Below the pieces are notes generated by a model that saw only the letters and a list, made by a program, of their open reading frames with translations, searched no databases and was not told the DNA's origin. Made by a program: the position numbers and the translations under genes. Shown here in pieces: positions 54,632-54,753 of a DNA stretch of 54,753 nucleotides (its first letter is position 1; the number at the start of each line of letters is the position of its first letter). This DNA comes from Clostridia bacterium. GTDB lineage: Bacteria; Bacillota; Clostridia; Peptostreptococcales; JAAYPU01. The stretch is taken from positions 1-54,753 of the forward strand of contig JADQBM010000108.1 in the NCBI GenBank assembly GCA_016278615.1, given 5' to 3'.

Positions 54632-54660
54632 AGTATATATTTTAATACTATTATAGTCAA
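54632..54660 (-). promoter_or_regulatory. sigma-A promoter of asnA
   Basis: Minus-strand -35 TTGACT (54660-54655), a 17-nt spacer and -10 TATACT (54637-54632). A 10-bp inverted repeat, ATAATAGTAT and ATACTATTAT, spans the spacer and -10. The sequence from 54661 to the window end shows no gene or signal that I can support. Confidence 0.88.
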
Positions 54661-54753
54661 TACTTATAAAGATTATTACAAAAATTAGTCCTCTAAATCC
54701 GGGAGTTTGACAGTTGAATTTGAAAAAAATAGCTACGAGCCTTGAAATGGCTT

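Overview
The window looks like part of the chromosome of a low-GC, Gram-positive anaerobe of the class Clostridia. The evidence is the gene block murB - PHP phosphatase - rapZ - yvcK - whiA - dnaE - small ORF - pfkA - pyk, strong AGGAGG ribosome binding sites, a T-box in front of asnA, a DUF1540 protein, and a lone FlhB-tail (YlqH) protein. I cannot name the genus. No rRNA, tRNA, CRISPR array, phage gene or transposase is visible.

Layout. (1) 0.2-4.7 kb, plus strand: a four-gene sugar/cyclitol oxidation operon (Zn-dehydrogenase, UxaE-like epimerase, IolO-like TIM-barrel isomerase, Gfo/Idh dehydrogenase). Its gene set recalls the Thermotoga oxidative myo-inositol route. (2) 4.8-10.7 kb, minus: lacI - iolD - iolE - iolG - lacI, the start of the Bacillus-type inositol route, with a perfect LacI-type palindrome inside the promoter of the first regulator. 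(3) 10.9-16.5 kb, minus: a ribose/inositol-type ABC importer (binding protein, ATPase, permease) followed by iolI and a second iolG. (4) 16.6-21.0 kb, minus: a three-component sensor (split histidine kinase, sugar-binding lipoprotein with an apparent ATT start, AraC-type response regulator) that probably controls the importer. iolB, iolC, iolJ and iolA are not in the window.

(5) 21-35.5 kb, minus: core genes pyk, pfkA, dnaE, whiA, yvcK, rapZ, PHP, murB, interrupted by a GH26-like secreted glycosidase and a plus-strand DUF1540 gene. (6) 35.6-36.8 kb: an orphan solute-binding protein. (7) 37.0-40.7 kb, plus: argG-argH-argF behind a strong promoter with a possible ARG box. (8) 40.9-44.2 kb: a Fic-fold protein with a ruined active site, a lipoprotein, and an NfeD/SPFH membrane pair. 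(9) 44.2-52.3 kb, minus: malQ - glgP - ROK glucokinase (glycogen breakdown), a J-domain/degenerate-GGDEF fusion, a FliK-like protein and YlqH. A c-di-GMP-I riboswitch with its own promoter and terminator lies upstream of malQ. (10) 52.3-54.7 kb, minus: a solute-binding lipoprotein and asnA under an Asn T-box.

Between 27.9 and 41 kb five intergenic elements share one plan: a stop codon, a tandem heptamer arm, one or more small hairpins, and an opposing pyrimidine-rich stretch. They always sit just behind a stop codon. Separate short palindromic repeats (GGTTGGG.. and CGGGCAGG.. types) occur at the left window edge and on both sides of whiA. The most interesting items are this repeat family, the riboswitch/glycogen/degenerate-GGDEF neighbourhood, the pairing of two inositol routes, the pseudo-Fic protein, and two genes that appear to start at ATT and ATC.
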